Assembly (NCBI GenBank): GCA_016873495.1
Contig: VGXC01000025.1
Location: forward strand, 1 to 49,716
Source of the DNA: Nitrospira sp.
GTDB taxonomy: Bacteria > Nitrospirota > Nitrospiria > Nitrospirales > Nitrospiraceae
Direction: 5' to 3'
DNA length: 49,716 nucleotides
The translations under genes were made by a program, and so were the position numbers. Within the stretch, counting starts at the first letter, position 1; each line of letters starts with the position of its first letter. Positions 49,590 through 49,716 of the stretch are shown piece after piece. The notes beneath the pieces were generated by a model. It saw nothing but the letters and a program-made list of their open reading frames with translations, searched no databases and was not told where the DNA came from.

Positions 49590-49716
49590 TGACGTTGGCC
49601 CCGTTCTGAGACAGTTCTTAACCAGAGCAGAAGACCTCTTCGGCGGTCTGTTCAACCTGACGTTGCGCGACAAACTCGTTCGGGGTCAGGTGCCCGAGTG
49701 AGCTATGCGGACGGCG
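49590..49716 (-). mobile_element. IS3-family insertion sequence, one end only
   Basis: The segment runs from a likely IS terminus, TG at 49590 followed by the GC-rich inverted-repeat-like stretch ending near 49616, to the window edge, and contains the 3' end of a transposase gene. IS3-family elements end in 5'-TG...CA-3'. The other end, the frame-shift region and the target duplication lie outside, so the limits are inference. Confidence 0.65.
49618..49716 (-). CDS. IS3-family transposase (OrfB), C-terminal fragment cut by the window edge
   Basis: Reading from the window edge on the minus strand the frame gives R-R-P-H-S-S-L-G-H-L-T-P-N-E-F-V-A, then a Gln/Glu-rich tail and a TAA stop at 49618-49620. 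The block R-P-H-S-S-L-G-x-L-T-P-x-E-F is the conserved end of the DDE integrase domain of IS3-family OrfB transposases. The 5' part of the gene lies beyond the window. Nothing in the visible 32 codons suggests decay. Confidence 0.85.
   Translation of the reverse strand, partial: RRPHSSLGHLTPNEFVAQRQVEQTAEEVFCSG

Overview
The window reads as chromosomal DNA of a Nitrospira-like bacterium (phylum Nitrospirota). The reasons are a high-GC gene set with a copper nitrite reductase, a fumarate reductase/succinate dehydrogenase iron-sulfur subunit whose CCG-domain partner lies in the same locus, single-chain transketolase, pyruvate phosphate dikinase, many envelope lipoproteins of unknown role, and several families of palindromic intergenic repeats. 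This assignment is inference from gene content; no rRNA or tRNA gene was seen.

Layout. 1-650: the 3' part of a tyrosine recombinase gene and a small convergent gene. 0.7-3.5 kb: proC with a leaderless-looking promoter, a HEAT-repeat exported protein, and a small exported protein whose 5' end lies in a palindromic repeat. 3.5-10.3 kb (minus strand): a PIN-toxin pair, then an envelope operon of two LPP20-like lipoproteins, an LpoB-like protein and a COG3014-like TPR lipoprotein, followed by a caspase-fold protein without its catalytic Cys. 10.4-12.9 kb: acs and an IPT/TIG protein. 13.0-25.6 kb: an almost continuous minus-strand series glyQ-glyS-(membrane protein)-ppdK-ribD-(HD-GYP)-(esterase)-(exported protein)-(MFS), then a 40-aa membrane peptide and ribE. 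25.9-33.7 kb (plus): Rrf2 regulator and TauE/SafE permease, tkt, Crp/Fnr regulator, nirK, a beta-barrel, an orphan family-3 solute-binding lipoprotein and a DUF3365-type single-heme protein. 33.7-39.9 kb (minus): cupin, SdhE/HdrB-like CCG protein, small proteins, a membrane-anchored WYL-like protein, rtcB, an exported protein, archease, and SdhB/FrdB. 39.9-46.7 kb: M24 peptidase, a 1120-aa AsmA-like protein, an MFS transporter and a cyclophilin. 46.7-49.7 kb: a long hairpin repeat, YciI-like and PNPOx-like genes, a 584-bp gene-free stretch, a globin-coupled diguanylate cyclase, and the end of an IS3-family element.

The most unusual signal is in the DNA between genes. Six loci carry short arrays of 7-nt units kept exactly or largely in 7-nt phase. 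In five of them two arrays face each other in inverted orientation, so the transcript can fold back. Three lie between convergent genes, one straddles the lpoB start codon and runs into its coding sequence, and three supply the stop codon of a neighbouring gene. Three other palindromic repeat families (2793-2954, 5496-5621, 46694-46789) are also present.

Two gene-level systems deserve attention: a predicted RNA-repair operon (archease, exported protein, RtcB, membrane-anchored WYL-like protein), and the lipoprotein/LpoB operon next to a pseudo-caspase. Starts were chosen from ribosome binding sites and signal peptides where visible; uncertain ones are stated.
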